From Algoriphagus chordae (GTDB lineage: Bacteria > Bacteroidota > Bacteroidia > Cytophagales > Cyclobacteriaceae), in contig NZ_QKZT01000014.1 of the NCBI RefSeq assembly GCF_003254055.1, positions 66,570 through 130,569 of the forward strand: a DNA stretch of 64,000 nt, in the 5' to 3' direction. Both the position numbers and the translations under genes were made by a program. Each line of letters starts with the position of its first letter. The stretch's first letter is position 1. Under the pieces are notes generated by a model, which did no database searches, had not been told where the DNA came from, and saw only the letters and a list, made by a program, of their open reading frames with translations. Below, in pieces: positions 25,380 to 35,076 of the stretch.

Positions 25380-26147
25380 ATGGATCTATCATCTCTATTT
25401 TCCCTCGATGGAAAGGTTGCCCTAATCACTGGTGCCAGTAAAGGAATTGGTTTTAGCATAGCTGAAATTTATGCCGCAGCTGGCGCAAAAGTCGTTCTCT
25501 GTAGCCGTAAGCAAGAAGCAGTCGATGAAATGGCGGCTAAGCTCAGAGCTAAAGGATATGAAGCTATAGGAATAGCCTGCAACGTAGGAAACATGGAAGA
25601 GCTCCCAAAGTTGGTTGAGAAAACTATTAAATCCTGTGGACAGCTTGATGTGTTGGTTAATAACGCTGCTACAAGTCCAGTCTTTGGTCCTGTGCACGAA
25701 ACAAGTTCGGAAGCTTATGACAAAATCATGAATGTAAACCTGAAGGCTCCATTTGAACTATCGAAGCTTTGTTGGCCACATCTTCGTAAATCTTCCAATC
25801 CCGCAGTTATCAATATCAGTTCCATAGGAGGAGTTTCCCCTGAACCAGGATTAGGAATCTACAGCGTGAGTAAAGCTGCTTTGATCTCAATGACAAAGGT
25901 GCTAGCCAAAGAATGGGGAGAAGCCAAAATCCGCGTCAACGTAATCTGCCCAGGTTTGATCCAAACCAAATTCTCAGAACCGCTGTGGTCCAATGAGAAA
26001 ATAATGAGTATGGTGATGAAAAAGCTCCCGATCAAAAGAGTAGGAACCACAGAAGAAATAGGAGCTCTGGCTTTGTTCTTAGCATCCCCAGCATCTTCCT
26101 ACACCACCGGTGCAGTATTTACGGCAGATGGCGGCTTCACTATTTAA
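25380..26147 (+). CDS. Short-chain dehydrogenase/reductase (SDR)
   Basis: A 255-residue classical SDR. Cofactor motif TGASKGIGFSIAE (about 17-29), NNAA at about 91-94, catalytic Ser in INISSIGG, Y-S-V-S-K in GIYSVSKAALIS, then the C-terminal TGAVFTADGG. The basic residue in CSRKQ after beta-2 hints at NADP(H). A 3-hydroxyacyl-CoA dehydrogenase starts 21 bases downstream, so both probably act in the same acyl-CoA or hydroxy-acid pathway (inference). Confidence 0.92.
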   Translation: MDLSSLFSLDGKVALITGASKGIGFSIAEIYAAAGAKVVLCSRKQEAVDEMAAKLRAKGYEAIGIACNVGNMEELPKLVEKTIKSCGQLDVLVNNAATSPVFGPVHETSSEAYDKIMNVNLKAPFELSKLCWPHLRKSSNPAVINISSIGGVSPEPGLGIYSVSKAALISMTKVLAKEWGEAKIRVNVICPGLIQTKFSEPLWSNEKIMSMVMKKLPIKRVGTTEEIGALALFLASPASSYTTGAVFTADGGFTI

Positions 26148-26168
26148 TTCACAAGGAATCAATTCTTA

Positions 26169-27047
26169 ATGAATATTTCTACAATCGGTATTATAGGTGC
26201 AGGAAACCTAGGAACTAAAATAGGCTTACAAGCTGCTATTTCAGGGTATCAGGTAAATATGTATGATGTAAATGATAAAATCCTAGCTAGATCATTGAAG
26301 TCAATGGAAAAATTGCTGGTACATCTGACTCGAACCCAGCAGCTAACAGGAGATGAGGGTAAGCAATCCTTAGAAAGAATTTTTTTTACTGAATATTTGA
26401 ATCTAGCCCTTCAAGATGTTGATCTGATCAGCGAAAGTGTGATTGAAGATCTAGAGATAAAAACCAAGGTTTGGCAGGAAATCGGCGAAATAGCTCCGGC
26501 GCACACAATTTTTACCACCAATACCTCTTACCTACTTCCCTCTCAATTTGCCGAAATATCGGGAAGGCCAGAGAAATTTTGTGCCTTTCATTTCCATGAT
26601 GTTTTCTATTCCAAGGTAGTGGATATTATGCCGCACCCAGGTACTTCCTCAGAAGTGATTACTATCTTGGAAAAGCTCGGCAGAAAGCTCAAACAAGTGC
26701 CTATTTTGGTCAAAAAAGAACATTCAGGTTATATTTTCAATACCTTATTGATCGCATGGATCGATGCTGCAGGAAGATTAGTCACGGGTGAAATCGCGGA
26801 AGTAGAAGCTATTGATAAATCCTGGATGATAAACTTCGGTATGACTGCAGGGCCATTCGGTATTCTAGACAATGTGGGTTTGGATACGGCATGGCATATC
26901 ACTAGCACCAAAAGAAATCCAGCTTCACGTGCATTTGCAGCACTTCTCAAAAGCTATTTAGATCAAGGTAAACTTGGTGTTAAATCAGGTGAAGGATTCT
27001 ACACATACCCAAAACCTAGCTACAAAGACCCAGATTTTTTGAAGTAA
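26169..27047 (+). CDS. 3-hydroxyacyl-CoA dehydrogenase family protein
   Basis: A 292-residue NAD-dependent 3-hydroxyacyl-CoA dehydrogenase. Rossmann motif GIIGAGNLGTKIGLQ (about 7-21), Asp in MYDVND for NAD, catalytic His in FCAFHFHDVFYSKVVDIMPH, and Asn in YIFNTLLIAW. The C-terminal 3HCDH domain has the usual GPFGILDNVGLD and ends KSGEGFYTYP. It is a stand-alone form without enoyl-CoA hydratase. Probably co-transcribed with the SDR gene upstream and convergent with the gene at 27067, only 19 bases away. Confidence 0.9.
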   Translation: MNISTIGIIGAGNLGTKIGLQAAISGYQVNMYDVNDKILARSLKSMEKLLVHLTRTQQLTGDEGKQSLERIFFTEYLNLALQDVDLISESVIEDLEIKTKVWQEIGEIAPAHTIFTTNTSYLLPSQFAEISGRPEKFCAFHFHDVFYSKVVDIMPHPGTSSEVITILEKLGRKLKQVPILVKKEHSGYIFNTLLIAWIDAAGRLVTGEIAEVEAIDKSWMINFGMTAGPFGILDNVGLDTAWHITSTKRNPASRAFAALLKSYLDQGKLGVKSGEGFYTYPKPSYKDPDFLK

Positions 27048-27066
27048 GTTTACAAATGCACTAAAG

Positions 27067-28200
27067 CTACTGCAATCCTCTTTTAGGCTCTGTCTCCGGG
27101 TAATAATCTATAGGAAGTAGGTCTCCCACTCTTTCCCATCCGATATAACCTTCCACCACTATCCCAAATGGATCTGAAAGGCTACCATTTTCAAAAATCT
27201 CCACTGAATCTACCGTCAAACTCATGATTGAGGTTTGACTTTTTCGAGTTCCTCTCCCCATTCCTTGTACGTATAATGGACTTTCACTCTCATTTTGGTA
27301 GGTGACAAGGATATAATCGGAGAACTCCAAAAATTCTCTTCTATCCCTGTTTTTCATAATAGCAAGAGAGGTAATGGGCTCAGTTGCCACGCTATCTATG
27401 AATTTCCCGGCATGCTCAGGATCCTCCTTTCGGTAAAATCTTCTAATCTCGTAACCCTCAGCAACCGTTTTTCCATAATAAAGCGAACGAATAAAATGCT
27501 GCATACTTCCATAATATGCCTCCAAACGATTACGTTCTACCCTTCGCTGCTTCCTCTTTGAGAGCGTAGTATCCGGAATAAAAAGTGGAAATCCACTGTA
27601 AGTAACCAAACCACCTCTATAGTCATAGCGAAAATCATTAAGCAAATAGTCCAGCCTATACCCCAGATTAGTGGTTTCTAGTTTTAGAATATCCCGGGAG
27701 GAAGCTATCAATTTACCTGGTTCTGACTGATCGTCTAGAATCATGGACATCTCATTTAATATCACGGTAGACCTACTGTTCAGCGATGTTCCTAAAAAAT
27801 ATCTCTTAAAATCATCCAAATTTCTATACCAAGCAGGATCGCGAGATTCTTTTACATCCAACTGTTCCAACTCTTCATCCACTGCTACCAGCATGAATTT
27901 ATATCCTTGAGGCTGCACCATGGATGCGGGCAAATTGAATGTAATGCCTTCGTAGCCTAACATTCGAATTATTACTTCATAGTTTCCCTCTGGCATATAA
28001 AGAGAAAATTTCCCCTTCTCATCAGTAGATGCGCCAATCGTGGTATTAGCTAAAAAAACAGTAGCATATGGAATGGCTTCATCGGTTTCAATATCTACAA
28101 TGGTGCCTTTAAAAATTGCCTGCCCAAAAGACAGGCTTCCACCTAAAAACAAAAACACGCCTAAAACAATCTTTACTAGTATTGAATTAGGCTTGTTCAT
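27067..28200 (-). CDS. Secreted carboxypeptidase-like regulatory domain protein
   Basis: A 377-residue exported protein with a signal peptide of about 26 residues. Residues about 28-115 form a carboxypeptidase D regulatory-like beta-sandwich (GTIVDIETDEAIPYATVFLANTT...GASTDEKGKFSLYMPEGNYEVIIRMLGYEG). The remainder (about 120-377) is a conserved Bacteroidota region without a catalytic motif I recognise. No barrel is attached. Such proteins are usually periplasmic or surface-located and of unknown function. topA lies upstream on the same strand, 33 bases away. Confidence 0.75.
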   Translation of the reverse strand: MNKPNSILVKIVLGVFLFLGGSLSFGQAIFKGTIVDIETDEAIPYATVFLANTTIGASTDEKGKFSLYMPEGNYEVIIRMLGYEGITFNLPASMVQPQGYKFMLVAVDEELEQLDVKESRDPAWYRNLDDFKRYFLGTSLNSRSTVILNEMSMILDDQSEPGKLIASSRDILKLETTNLGYRLDYLLNDFRYDYRGGLVTYSGFPLFIPDTTLSKRKQRRVERNRLEAYYGSMQHFIRSLYYGKTVAEGYEIRRFYRKEDPEHAGKFIDSVATEPITSLAIMKNRDRREFLEFSDYILVTYQNESESPLYVQGMGRGTRKSQTSIMSLTVDSVEIFENGSLSDPFGIVVEGYIGWERVGDLLPIDYYPETEPKRGLQ

Positions 28201-28233
28201 ATATTCTCAATTAATATCTGAGTTCTAAACGTC

Positions 28234-30561
28234 TTACTTTTTCTTGGAAAACTTCCCTCCTTTTTTCTTTGGTTCAGGCTGATTTTCAATAATATGAATA
28301 GTCTCTTCGTAAGTTAAGCTTTCAGCTTCCTTGTCTTTAGGGATTTTGTAATTATTCTTACCCATCTTGATGTAAGGTCCCCATCTGCCGTTCAAAACCT
28401 GGATCTCAGGATTCTCATCAAAGGACTTGATATGCTTCTTAGCATCCGCTTCTCGCTTGTCTTTGATCAGCTGAATTCCTTCCTCCTCAGTAATGCTGAG
28501 TGGATCCATCTCTTTCGGAAGTGAGACAAAATTACCATCGTGACGAACGTAAGGTCCAAATCGACCAATCGCTGCCACCATCTTTTTATCTTCAAACATG
28601 CCGATATCACGAGGCAACTTGAATAACTCCAATGCATCCTCCATCGTGATGTTTTCGATGAATTGACCTTTTTTCAAGCTGGCAAATTGCTTCTCCTCAT
28701 CTTCCGCATCTCCAATCTGCACCAAAGGACCAAATCGTCCCAATCGAGCGATCATAGGCTTGCCACTCACTGGATGGTTGCCCAACTCACGACTTGAGTT
28801 GATATCTTGTCTAGAGACTAACTCTGTTTCCTCTACATTCTTGTGGAAATTTCCATAGAAAGAATCCAGCATATCTTGCCAAACTTGCCCGCCTGCGGCG
28901 ATATCATCAAACTCCTTCTCCACTCTTGCGGTAAAGCTAAAGTCAATTACATTCGGGAAATGCTCTACCAGGAAGTCATTCACTACCATTGCAATATTGG
29001 TAGGGAAGAGCTTCTGCTTCTCGGCACCAGTATTTTCTGTTTTGGTGGCGTCCTTAAATTCGCCTTTCGCAATGATCATTTCTACAAAATCACGCGGCGT
29101 ACCATCTCTGGATTCTTTGATGACATATTCTCGTCTCTGAATAGTAGAAATAGTAGGAGCATAAGTGGACGGACGACCGATTCCCAACTCTTCCAGTTTC
29201 TTCACCAAAGATGCTTCAGTATATCTAGGAGAAGGTCTAGAGAAGGTTTCTCTACCTTTCATTTCCTGTAAACTCAAGTTTTGACCAATAGTCAAAGGAG
29301 GCAGTAATGCCTTTCCTTCTTTGCTATCATCCTCTTCTGGTTCATCATCTGTATCTTCCAAATACACTTTCAAGAAACCATCAAATTTGATGATCTCACC
29401 AGTTGCCACTAGATTTTGTGGTTGATTCGAAATATCTACTGTAATAATTGTCTTCTCTAATGACGCATCAGCCATCTGTGATGCAATAGCACGCTTCCAA
29501 ATTAGCTCATAGAGACGCTGTTCGTTGCGTTCTCCTGTGACATGAGCATTAGAGAAGTCCGTAGGGCGGATAGCTTCGTGAGCCTCCTGAGCACCTTCAG
29601 ACTTGTTTGTAAATTTTCTTGATTTATGATACTGCTCTCCGTAAGAATCATGAATAGCCTTTTTGGCAGAAGCCATGGCGTCATCCGATAGATTCACACT
29701 GTCTGTTCTCATATAAGTAATCTTACCAGCTTCATACAATTTCTGCGCTACAGACATGGTCTGAGCCACTGAGAAATAAAGCTTTCTACTCGCCTCCTGC
29801 TGAAGAGTAGAAGTGGTAAAAGGTGCAGCAGGTGATTTCTTACCTGGTTTTTTCTCTAGGTTGGCTACAGAAAAATCAGCTTCAAGACATTTCTTTAGGA
29901 ATTCCTCTGCTTCAGCTTTGGTATCAAATTTCTTTGGAAGTTCTGCCAGGAAGGTTTTCCCCTCTACTTCAAAGATGGCAGTAACTCTAAAGCTCGACTT
30001 GGCTTTGTGTTTTTCAACCTCCCGCTCACGATCTACTATTAGTCGAACAGCCACCGACTGAACTCTACCTGCAGATAAGCCGGTTTTAATCTTCTTCCAA
30101 AGGATTGGCGAAAGTTCAAAACCTACCAATCGATCCAAAATCCTTCTTGCCTGCTGGGCATTTACGAGATCTATATCTATTCCACGCGGGTTTTCTATTG
30201 CTTTAGTGATCGCATTCTTAGTGATTTCACGAAATACGATCCTTCGTGTATTCTCATCCTTCAGTTTGAGTACTTCTTTTAAGTGCCAAGAAATGGCCTC
30301 TCCCTCACGGTCATCATCACTCGCTAGATATACAGTCTCTGCATCCTTAACTAAAGCCTTGAGATTTTTGATCACATCCTTTTTATCGGCCGTGACTTCA
30401 TAGGTGGGAGTAAATCGATTTTTTATATCGATCGCTTTATCGCCTTTTGGAAGATCTCGAACGTGACCGTAGCTTGACGCTACCTTAAAGTCTTTGCCCA
30501 AGTATCCCTCAATGGTTTTGGCTTTGGCTGGTGACTCGACGATAACAAGGTTTTTTGACAT
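28234..30561 (-). CDS. topA: DNA topoisomerase I
   Basis: A 775-residue type IA topoisomerase, start ATG at 30561 (MSKNLVIVESPAKAKTIEGYLG). The Toprim domain has Glu9 and the metal motif S81-D-D-D-R-E-G. The catalytic tyrosine is Y283 in KITYMRTDSVNLS. The TGLSAGRVQSVAVRLI block (160-175) is diagnostic. The C-terminus has several RFGPYV/GRWGPYIKMG-type repeats in place of Cys4 zinc fingers and ends in a lysine-rich tail (KKKGGKFSKKK). This is usual for Bacteroidota TopA. It relaxes negative supercoils and is expected to be essential. Confidence 0.97.
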   Translation of the reverse strand: MSKNLVIVESPAKAKTIEGYLGKDFKVASSYGHVRDLPKGDKAIDIKNRFTPTYEVTADKKDVIKNLKALVKDAETVYLASDDDREGEAISWHLKEVLKLKDENTRRIVFREITKNAITKAIENPRGIDIDLVNAQQARRILDRLVGFELSPILWKKIKTGLSAGRVQSVAVRLIVDREREVEKHKAKSSFRVTAIFEVEGKTFLAELPKKFDTKAEAEEFLKKCLEADFSVANLEKKPGKKSPAAPFTTSTLQQEASRKLYFSVAQTMSVAQKLYEAGKITYMRTDSVNLSDDAMASAKKAIHDSYGEQYHKSRKFTNKSEGAQEAHEAIRPTDFSNAHVTGERNEQRLYELIWKRAIASQMADASLEKTIITVDISNQPQNLVATGEIIKFDGFLKVYLEDTDDEPEEDDSKEGKALLPPLTIGQNLSLQEMKGRETFSRPSPRYTEASLVKKLEELGIGRPSTYAPTISTIQRREYVIKESRDGTPRDFVEMIIAKGEFKDATKTENTGAEKQKLFPTNIAMVVNDFLVEHFPNVIDFSFTARVEKEFDDIAAGGQVWQDMLDSFYGNFHKNVEETELVSRQDINSSRELGNHPVSGKPMIARLGRFGPLVQIGDAEDEEKQFASLKKGQFIENITMEDALELFKLPRDIGMFEDKKMVAAIGRFGPYVRHDGNFVSLPKEMDPLSITEEEGIQLIKDKREADAKKHIKSFDENPEIQVLNGRWGPYIKMGKNNYKIPKDKEAESLTYEETIHIIENQPEPKKKGGKFSKKK

Positions 30562-30715
30562 AAAAGGCAATATTTCTGGGTTTTCAGGCCCGATTAGAAA
30601 AGCTAAAAATAGATGGCATTGTATTCTCGTCCAAATATTTAAAATTGACTAAAGGCTATTTGGTGGGATTTTTGATTAAAGTAAGGGATACTTTTAGGCC
30701 TATAAACCACTTATC

Positions 30716-31183
30716 ATGAAGCATTTGTTTTTACTTAGACACGGAGAAGCAAGTTTTTCTTCAGGTTCAGATTTTCAAAGACGACTTACTGAAAAAGGCC
30801 GAGAAAAGCTCATTCGAATGGGAGAAAGTCTAGATCAAAGTCTAAAATCTGTTGATTTGATGTATTGTTCTGCTGCAGCGCGAACAGTCGAAACAGCCCA
30901 ATTGATAGAAAAGCACATTCCTATAAAGGAGTCAGTTTTCTGCCAAGAAATTTATATTGGAGATGTAGAGGAAATGATCAAGTTGCTAGAAAAAACTTCT
31001 AATTCTGTGGATTCTTGTCTTTTCGTTGGCCACAACCCTACTATTAGTTTACTTCTATCGCACATTTCGGACGAAAGCTACCTTGGATTACAACCTGGAA
31101 TGATGGCCGTATTAGAATTGGAAATTTCAGACTGGATGATGATCGGGCTCGGGACTGGGGTTTTAAAAGAAATCATCCAATAA
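30716..31183 (+). CDS. Histidine phosphatase family protein, SixA-like
   Basis: A 155-residue phosphohistidine phosphatase of the phosphoglycerate mutase-like fold. The catalytic motif R8-H9-G10 is in LFLLRHGEAS. The second catalytic region is the GHNPTIS segment near residue 104, and the Arg in SAAARTVETAQ fits the phosphate pocket. The short length matches SixA, which dephosphorylates histidine phosphotransfer proteins; the substrate here is not shown. Divergent from topA. Confidence 0.88.
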   Translation: MKHLFLLRHGEASFSSGSDFQRRLTEKGREKLIRMGESLDQSLKSVDLMYCSAAARTVETAQLIEKHIPIKESVFCQEIYIGDVEEMIKLLEKTSNSVDSCLFVGHNPTISLLLSHISDESYLGLQPGMMAVLELEISDWMMIGLGTGVLKEIIQ

Positions 31184-31625
31184 CCGTATTTTACTTTTCA
31201 ACAGGTATAACAACCACTTTTCTAAATTTTGTCAAAAAAAATCAACAAGACAACAATTTTCAGAACCTACTTCTCTTATATTCGCATATTAATTCAGAGA
31301 AAAACAAAGATTAACAACCAAACAAACTAATCATCGCTATCTCTGCTAATATCAGTACGAGCAAATACTCTCAAAATTCGGAATCTTACCCCGAAACCTA
31401 GCCCAAAATATTCTTATGAATCCATCGCCATGGAACCAAAGATTGATTTCTGATCAATTGGCTAAATATTGAGTACCCTTTAAAGAATATACCAACCCAA
31501 ATCGCGAGTACCTGAAAAGTATAAGTTGCTTTTCTCACCCAAAATCTAGTTAGTTGAGTTTCAAAAGAACTAGAGAGGAAATAAACCTTCTCTCCAATTC
31601 CGTGAAGTATTAATTAATTAAAAGT
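31184..31625. other. Non-coding gap of about 440 bases
   Basis: No coding frame, tRNA or known RNA family is recognisable. The stretch is AT-rich with several A-runs near 31229-31250. It ends in a strong bidirectional terminator at 31626-31660. A short untranslated transcript reading toward that terminator is possible but not supported by a clear promoter. Confidence 0.4.
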
Positions 31626-31660
31626 AAAAAGCCCTGATTCCAAAAGATTCAGGGCTTTTT
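31626..31660. terminator. Bidirectional terminator
   Basis: AAAAAGCCCTGA (31626-31637) and TCAGGGCTTTTT (31649-31660) form a perfect 12-bp stem with A/T tails on both sides. It lies 17 bases past the stop of the DUF1080 gene on the minus strand and can also stop plus-strand transcription. Confidence 0.88.
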
Positions 31661-31677
31661 GCTTTATTCTCTAAGCA

Positions 31678-32451
31678 TTAGAAAGAAGTTGATTTCCCAT
31701 CGAGATCAAGCTTTTTGATCCAAATATTTCTATAATAAACATTATGTCCTTCTGCTTGTAGTTTCAATCCCCCAGGTCTATCCGTAATTCCTTTTCCACC
31801 ATCATTCCCGCCATCTAAACCAGAGTTTGGGCCTCCCCAAACTTGCTGTATCTCTTTATCATCGTGTATTTTAACTCCATTCAGATAAACTGTCGCGCGA
31901 GGCTTTGCCACTAGTTTTCCATTTTCGAAACGTGCTGCTTTGAATTCAATATCATATGCATTCCACTTGCCTAAACCATAATATTCCTCTGATGTTGGAA
32001 TATGCTCATTAATCAATGCCCCTAGGCCATGATCACCATAATCGCCATCCAGAATTTGGATTTCGTAACGGTTTTGGAGATAAACGCCTGAATTCCCCCC
32101 TTCATCTTTGATGAAAAATTCTACATGGGCACGAAAGTCTTCGAATTTCTCTTTGGTCACAATATCTGCGGCCCCATACAATCCACCTGCTGCCGCAGGA
32201 TCATTACTACTTATTGCTTTCCCTCCATCTACTGGATCAGTTACCTCTGGCCATTTGATGGGATTTTCGGCCTTAAATCGAGGTCCTTCCCAATACTCCC
32301 AGTTTTTATGCAGAGATTTTTTGCTGCCATTAAGGTAAACTTTGGCTCCTTTTTCAGGCTTAGCACCTACCCCAGTTTGCGCATTTACCAGCGTAAAAGC
32401 ACAGACTAGAGCCAAACTGAGGGATAATCTTTGAAAAATTTTGTGATGCAT
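31678..32451 (-). CDS. DUF1080 family secreted protein (3-keto-disaccharide hydrolase-like)
   Basis: A 257-residue exported concanavalin-like protein of the DUF1080 family, signal peptide about 1-24. Family features: YWEGPRFKAENPIKWP, then GGLYGAADIVTKEKFEDFRAHVEFFIKDEGGNSGVYLQNRYEIQILDG as successive blocks, GLGKWNAYDIEF, and the C-terminal GGLKLQAEGHNVYYRNIWIKKL. Characterised relatives include 3-keto-glycoside hydrolases that act after Gfo/Idh-type oxidation of sugars. The Gfo/Idh and sugar dehydrogenase genes at 4-7 kb make that role plausible, but they are far away. Confidence 0.9.
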   Translation of the reverse strand: MHHKIFQRLSLSLALVCAFTLVNAQTGVGAKPEKGAKVYLNGSKKSLHKNWEYWEGPRFKAENPIKWPEVTDPVDGGKAISSNDPAAAGGLYGAADIVTKEKFEDFRAHVEFFIKDEGGNSGVYLQNRYEIQILDGDYGDHGLGALINEHIPTSEEYYGLGKWNAYDIEFKAARFENGKLVAKPRATVYLNGVKIHDDKEIQQVWGGPNSGLDGGNDGGKGITDRPGGLKLQAEGHNVYYRNIWIKKLDLDGKSTSF

Positions 32452-32639
32452 AGGTTTTAGGTTTTTGGTTATTTTTTCAAAATTAATTTTAAGACAATGT
32501 CCAATTGTTGAATTTGGTTAATTTTAAACAAAATCAAATCTTTTATGCCTTGAAATCGAGCATTACGAATACTTCACATTAGAAATGATTATTCACTTTG
32601 CGAGATTCTATATGACCTTTAAAATTAAATTATAAGCAA

Positions 32640-33542
32640 ATGAAATGGGAAGGAAGAAGACGAAGTTCAAATGTAGAGGATAGACGGGGTCAGAGCAGTG
32701 GCGGTGGAATGCGCGGAGGCGGGCTTAATCCAATGCTCATCGGACCACTGATTAAAATCTTATTTTCTAAAACTGGACTGATTATCGTCGGGGTGGTTAT
32801 CGCTATTTCGGTTATTACGGGTACCAATCCACTTACATTCCTAGGGAATTTCATGGGTGGTGGCAGCCAGGGATTTACCACTGAGACCAACTACACCCCT
32901 TCTGCTGAAGAAGATAGATTGGCCGCTTTCAGCGAAACCATATTGGCAGATACCGAAGATGTATGGAATAATCTCTTAGAGAATTATAGAGATCCCACGC
33001 TTGTCCTTTTTAGCGGGCAGGTTTCTTCAGCTTGTGGATTAGCCTCAAGTGCCACAGGACCATTCTATTGTCCAGGTGATGAAAAACTGTACATAGATCT
33101 TAGTTTTTTCAAAGAAATGGAAGTGAAGCTAAATGCTCCTGGAGACTTTGCACAGGCATACGTTATCGCTCATGAAGTTGGGCATCATATCCAAAAAATC
33201 ATGGGCATCACTGCTGAAATGAACAAACTTCGTGGTCAAGTAAGTGAAAAAGAATACAATCAATACTCTGTGAGGTTAGAACTTCAGGCAGATTTCTTAG
33301 CAGGAGTCTGGGCAAATCATAGTCAGCGATCTGTTGGCTGGTTGGAAAAGGGCGATTTGGAAGAAGCCCTCAATGCAGCAAATGCTATTGGCGATGACCG
33401 TCTTCAAAAGCAAGCCACAGGTAGAGTAATGCCTGATTCCTTCACCCATGGCACCTCAGCACAGCGAATGAAGTGGTTTAAAAAAGGCTTTGAAACTGGG
33501 GACATCAATCAGGGAGACACTTTCAACACTACGGATTTATAA
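32640..33542 (+). CDS. ypfJ: YpfJ-like neutral zinc metallopeptidase
   Basis: A 300-residue membrane-anchored predicted zinc protease of the YpfJ/KPN_02809 family. The N-terminus begins MKWEGRRRSSNVEDRRG, a conserved family signature, followed by Gly-rich residues and one TM helix at about 42-60. The metalloprotease motif is H178-E-V-G-H182 in VIAHEVGHHIQ, and a third ligand probably lies in RLELQADFLAGVWA. The C-terminal THGTSAQRMKWFKKGFETG block is typical. The substrate is unknown. Convergent with the exonuclease gene, whose stop lies only 4 bases away. Confidence 0.93.
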   Translation: MKWEGRRRSSNVEDRRGQSSGGGMRGGGLNPMLIGPLIKILFSKTGLIIVGVVIAISVITGTNPLTFLGNFMGGGSQGFTTETNYTPSAEEDRLAAFSETILADTEDVWNNLLENYRDPTLVLFSGQVSSACGLASSATGPFYCPGDEKLYIDLSFFKEMEVKLNAPGDFAQAYVIAHEVGHHIQKIMGITAEMNKLRGQVSEKEYNQYSVRLELQADFLAGVWANHSQRSVGWLEKGDLEEALNAANAIGDDRLQKQATGRVMPDSFTHGTSAQRMKWFKKGFETGDINQGDTFNTTDL

Positions 33543-33546
33543 AGAC

Positions 33547-34911
33547 TCAACTTGTCTCCAAAACCATAATCTGCTCAGGATTGATCTGATGAATAAACTG
33601 GCGAAGGATGTAAAAGGTCTCAGGAACCTGCGTTACTAGGTCTAACTGTGAAGGAATATCTTCGGAAATCTGATCATTTGCCAAGAAGGCAAATCTGCTA
33701 AGCATTCCTCTTTCAAACATGCAATAAGCGGTCTCATCTGGACTTCTACCCTCAAGTTTGATTAGGACTTCCTTTTGGCTTGCCTTGATCTTGTCCATAA
33801 ACTCTGCAAGTCGCTTATTGTATTCTTTCGGATTTTCAGAGAAGTCACAGGCACCTTCACATTTCATATCCTCTTCTGAATCACAGTTCACCTTTCTAAG
33901 CCCACATAATTTGGGACAGAGACCATAGGTTTTGATACCGGTTTTCAGGAATGTATTTGCCTCCTCCATGGAGAAAAAGGATTCAATTGGTTTGAAAAAC
34001 TTGGTAATCTTGGAAACCTGAAGCCTTCCATAGCCTGAATTATCCTCGTAATGAAATAAGCCAAACATACGCTTAGGAAGTTTTGACGCAGAATTATACT
34101 TAGGCCATAGTCTCTTGATTTCCAATGTTTCAAATAGCAAAGCCATAAATTCACTTCCGGTCAATTCCCATTTCAGATCATAGACTTCATTCTTGAGTTT
34201 TTGCTTCAACTTTGGTAAAAGCTGCCCAGAAAAGTGATTTTTAAATCGTTCTCTGATATTTATTGCTTTACCTACATAAATAACTTTGCTATGCTCATCC
34301 AGCATGTAATAGACGCCAGAGGAAGTTGGGATTTCTTTGAACTTTGAATGGGGGAAATTAGGAGGCAGAAAAGCTTCTCCCGTATTCTTTTTTAGAGCTT
34401 GATTGATGATTTGATAGTCAGATTTGATCATTCTATCAAACAAGATCGCTGTTGCTTTGGCATCACCCATCGCACGGTGCCTCGCTTCAATTTGAATCTT
34501 TTGACTTTCGCATAGTCTACCCAAGCTATAAGAACTCATGCCCGGATATACTTTTCTACTAAGACGAACTGTACAGAGTTTAGGAGTTTTGAGCTCCTTC
34601 CCCACTTTCAAAAATGCCTCTCGAAGAAAGCCGAAATCAAAACTCACATTATGGGCTACGAATACTCTATCATGGAGCAATTCCCAAAGTTCCTCTTGAA
34701 TAGCTGCAAAAGTAGGCTTATGCCTCACCATGAAATTATCGATGCCTGTCAATCCCGTAATGTAAGTTGGAATCGCCTGCTCGGGATTGAGAAGTGTCTG
34801 ATACTCTCGGATAATCGATTCCCCATCGTGAATCAATACGGCTACTTCAGTAATACCACCATGCTTGGGAGCGCCGCCGGTGGTCTCTATATCTACTATG
34901 GCAAATTCCAT
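33547..34911 (-). CDS. DEDDh exonuclease / GIY-YIG endonuclease fusion
   Basis: A 454-residue two-domain nuclease. Residues 1-170 are a DnaQ-like DEDDh 3'-5' exonuclease: D7 and E9 in AIVDIETTG, Asp in HNVSFDFGFL, and His/Asp in HRAMGDAKAT. A GIY-YIG domain follows at about 200-280 (GVYYMLDEHSKVIYVGKA, then RERFKNHF), similar to UvrC/Cho. The C-terminal region has a Cys cluster (LCPKLCGLRKVNCDSEEDMKCEGAC). The architecture is that of the DnaQ-Cho fusions known in several phyla and points to DNA repair. Confidence 0.9.
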   Translation of the reverse strand: MEFAIVDIETTGGAPKHGGITEVAVLIHDGESIIREYQTLLNPEQAIPTYITGLTGIDNFMVRHKPTFAAIQEELWELLHDRVFVAHNVSFDFGFLREAFLKVGKELKTPKLCTVRLSRKVYPGMSSYSLGRLCESQKIQIEARHRAMGDAKATAILFDRMIKSDYQIINQALKKNTGEAFLPPNFPHSKFKEIPTSSGVYYMLDEHSKVIYVGKAINIRERFKNHFSGQLLPKLKQKLKNEVYDLKWELTGSEFMALLFETLEIKRLWPKYNSASKLPKRMFGLFHYEDNSGYGRLQVSKITKFFKPIESFFSMEEANTFLKTGIKTYGLCPKLCGLRKVNCDSEEDMKCEGACDFSENPKEYNKRLAEFMDKIKASQKEVLIKLEGRSPDETAYCMFERGMLSRFAFLANDQISEDIPSQLDLVTQVPETFYILRQFIHQINPEQIMVLETS

Positions 34912-35076
34912 TGCCTAAAAGTAGGAATTAGAATTTTCAGTAAAGAATAGATGTCACAGAATGACGTGGTTTCTATGAGTTTTTGATTTTCTATCTATAG
35001 AGATTTCATTTTTAGTCCTCCAAACAACAGCCAAAAGCCACATTAATTTCAATTTTTCACCATTTATCCCATAAAT

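Noticed and set aside
28843..29271. A 142-codon plus-strand open frame opposite topA
   Set aside because: Antisense to strongly conserved topoisomerase sequence; no recognisable protein features.
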